This document shows, piece after piece, positions 6,160 to 7,840 of a stretch of DNA of 7,840 nucleotides. Below the pieces are notes generated by a model. The model ran no database searches, had not been told where the DNA came from, and saw only the letters and a program-made list of their open reading frames with translations. Source of the stretch: PGYR01 sp040264895 (GTDB lineage: Bacteria > Bacteroidota > Ignavibacteria > Kapaibacteriales > UBA2268). The position numbers and the translations under genes are program-made. How positions within the stretch are numbered: the stretch's first letter is position 1; every line of letters begins with the position of its first letter. The stretch spans positions 1 to 7,840 of the forward strand of contig JBDQHL010000064.1 in assembly GCA_040264895.1 (NCBI GenBank). The letters are read 5' to 3'.

Positions 6160-7824
6160 ATGAAAATTATAATAGCAATGTTATTAATTCTTGCCAGTTT
6201 TGCCGTCTTGAATACTCAACCTGTGGCTGATAATACTCTTAATAAAACAAACATTGACATTAAAAAAGATACTATATCTTTTGAAGTAGTAACTGTAATG
6301 GGAGATAGTGTTTTTTTTGTTGGTAATGGACTAGGTAGTAAGAATATTGACGAAAGAGTTAGTGATATATCTCGAAAAGCGGATCAACTTGTTGATAATG
6401 TTAGTTTTAATTCAAAATATCTAAAAATTGATAGCAACCGACATTTCTATTATATAAAATATAAAGATGAAATAATAGTTGCCATAAGTGCAGAAGATGA
6501 AGAGTATTTTAATAAATCTAAAAGTGTAATAGCAAAAGGATGGTTGTCGGCGTTGTCTCGTAAGATTAAAGCTGAAAACGATGATCGTTCTTACTTTTCT
6601 ATTCTTATCAATGTCGGGATTACTATCCTGATTATTGTCGTTTTCTTTTTATTTATTAAGTATGTAAACAAGCTTTTTAGATTTATTAATTTAAAGCTCT
6701 ATAAATTAAAAGATACTTACATAAAAGATGTTAAGATAAAGCAGTTAAAATTATTAGATGCAAATAACTTATTGCACTTTGCGATTATAGCTCTCAAAGG
6801 AGTAAAGGTAGTTTTTATATTGTTTTGTCTTTACTTTGTCTTCCCGATAATTCTAGGACTTTTCCCTTGGACAAAAGGACTTTCAGAACAATTATTCGGA
6901 TACGTTTTAGATCCATTAGAAAGTATTATAATGTCAATAATAGGTTATATACCTAACCTAATTATTATTATTATAATCATTGCAGTTGCGAAATATTTCA
7001 TTCAGTTCCTTAAATACTTAACAAATGAAATCAAGCTAGAAAGACTTTTACTGCCAAACTTTTACCCAGAATGGGCAAAACCGACTTTCAATATTATTAG
7101 ATTTCTAGTATATGCATTTGTAGTAGTATTAGTATTCCCATATTTGCCATACTCTGACAGTGATATATTCCAAGGAGTATCTATATTTTTAGGGGTATTA
7201 GTTTCACTTGGTTCGTCAACAGCCATTGCCAATATAGTATCAGGTTTAGTCATCACATATATGCGTCCTTTCCAAATTGGTGATAGAATTATGATAGATA
7301 ATGTAACCGGCGATGTAATACAAAAAACACTATTAGTTACAAGAATAAGAACTCAAAAAAATGAGGATGTAACCGTACCCAATTCAAAAATATTATCTAG
7401 TCACAGTACAAATTACACCACTGCTTCTAAGGATTTAGGATTGATATTACATACTACTGTTACAATAGGGTATGATGTTCCTCAGGAAAAGGTAAAGGAA
7501 CTTCTAATTAGTGCAGCAAGTAAATCTGATGGAGTTGACAAAGATAGGGATCCATTTGTTTTACAAACAAGTTTGGAAGACTTTTATATAAGCTATCAGA
7601 TAAATGCTTATACAAAACAATCTCACAGAATGGCTGCTATCTATTCAGATATTCACAGAAATATATTAGATGAATTCAACAATGCTGGAGTGGAAATACT
7701 ATCACCTCATTATCGTGCTGAAAGAGATGGTAATGATATTACAATACCAAAAAATGGTGCGAAAAAAGATGAAAGTTCTGATTCGAAATTTGAAAATAAT
7801 AACACAAAGGATAGTGACTCGTAG
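6160..7824 (+). CDS. MscS-family mechanosensitive ion channel with periplasmic N-terminal domain
   Basis: A 554-residue inner-membrane channel, expected to open under membrane tension and release solutes during hypoosmotic shock. Residues 1-20 look like a signal peptide. Residues 38-135 form a periplasmic domain (VMGDSVFFVGNGLGS, then DERVSDISRKADQL and EIIVAISAEDEEY) of a kind I recognise from other large MscS homologues. Four hydrophobic segments follow at about 146-169, 214-236, 256-286 (with seven consecutive Ile) and 308-328. The Gly/Ala/Ser-rich pore helix is at 337-366 (LGSSTAIANIVSGL). The MscS beta-domain signature is intact: RPFQIGDRIMI at 369-379 and VPN at 406-408. The cytoplasmic alpha/beta part ends near 520, and a charged, low-complexity tail (530-554) is rich in Lys, Asp, Ser and Asn. 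It starts 22 nt after leuS, so co-transcription is likely. The family is certain; the subtype and ion selectivity are not. Confidence 0.95.
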   Translation: MKIIIAMLLILASFAVLNTQPVADNTLNKTNIDIKKDTISFEVVTVMGDSVFFVGNGLGSKNIDERVSDISRKADQLVDNVSFNSKYLKIDSNRHFYYIKYKDEIIVAISAEDEEYFNKSKSVIAKGWLSALSRKIKAENDDRSYFSILINVGITILIIVVFFLFIKYVNKLFRFINLKLYKLKDTYIKDVKIKQLKLLDANNLLHFAIIALKGVKVVFILFCLYFVFPIILGLFPWTKGLSEQLFGYVLDPLESIIMSIIGYIPNLIIIIIIIAVAKYFIQFLKYLTNEIKLERLLLPNFYPEWAKPTFNIIRFLVYAFVVVLVFPYLPYSDSDIFQGVSIFLGVLVSLGSSTAIANIVSGLVITYMRPFQIGDRIMIDNVTGDVIQKTLLVTRIRTQKNEDVTVPNSKILSSHSTNYTTASKDLGLILHTTVTIGYDVPQEKVKELLISAASKSDGVDKDRDPFVLQTSLEDFYISYQINAYTKQSHRMAAIYSDIHRNILDEFNNAGVEILSPHYRAERDGNDITIPKNGAKKDESSDSKFENNNTKDSDS

Positions 7825-7840
7825 TTACTAAGTATATGGA

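Noticed and set aside
7062..7256. A - strand open frame inside the channel gene
   Set aside because: It is antisense to the MscS pore region, with no independent support.
7825..7840. Start of another gene (ATG at 7836) or a terminator after the channel gene
   Set aside because: Only 16 bases remain: no hairpin is visible and one and a half codons cannot support a gene.

Overview
The window is AT-rich (roughly one third G+C by eye) and reads as ordinary chromosome from the Bacteroidota/Ignavibacteria/Kapabacteria side of the FCB group. Four things point there: a lipoprotein with the lipobox-GG-D-T-T-P layout and bacterial Ig-like domains, a PD40 beta-propeller protein that appears to run into an OmpA-like domain, gene starts without Shine-Dalgarno sequences, and a TAnnTTTG promoter-like box. 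The genetic code is standard. I see no mobile element, CRISPR array, RNA gene or origin.

Layout: two gene groups diverge from an intergenic region of about 118 bp (3473-3590). Leftward (- strand) run, in order of transcription, DNA-3-methyladenine glycosylase I (tag, non-ATG start), an Ig-like outer-membrane lipoprotein 40 nt downstream, and a secreted PD40 propeller protein whose start overlaps the lipoprotein stop by 8 nt and whose 3' end lies beyond base 1. Rightward (+ strand) run leucyl-tRNA synthetase (leuS) and, 22 nt later, a large MscS-family mechanosensitive channel that ends 16 nt before the window edge.

How they fit together: the lipoprotein and the propeller protein are probably co-translated cell-envelope proteins. 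tag (DNA alkylation repair) looks like an unrelated housekeeping gene at the head of the same transcript. leuS-mscS also joins a housekeeping enzyme to a membrane channel, which suggests shared transcription more than a shared pathway. I found no clearly new biological system. The items worth a second look are the non-ATG tag start, the coupled envelope gene pair, the periplasmic domain and charged tail of the channel, and a palindrome flanked by short direct repeats inside tag.
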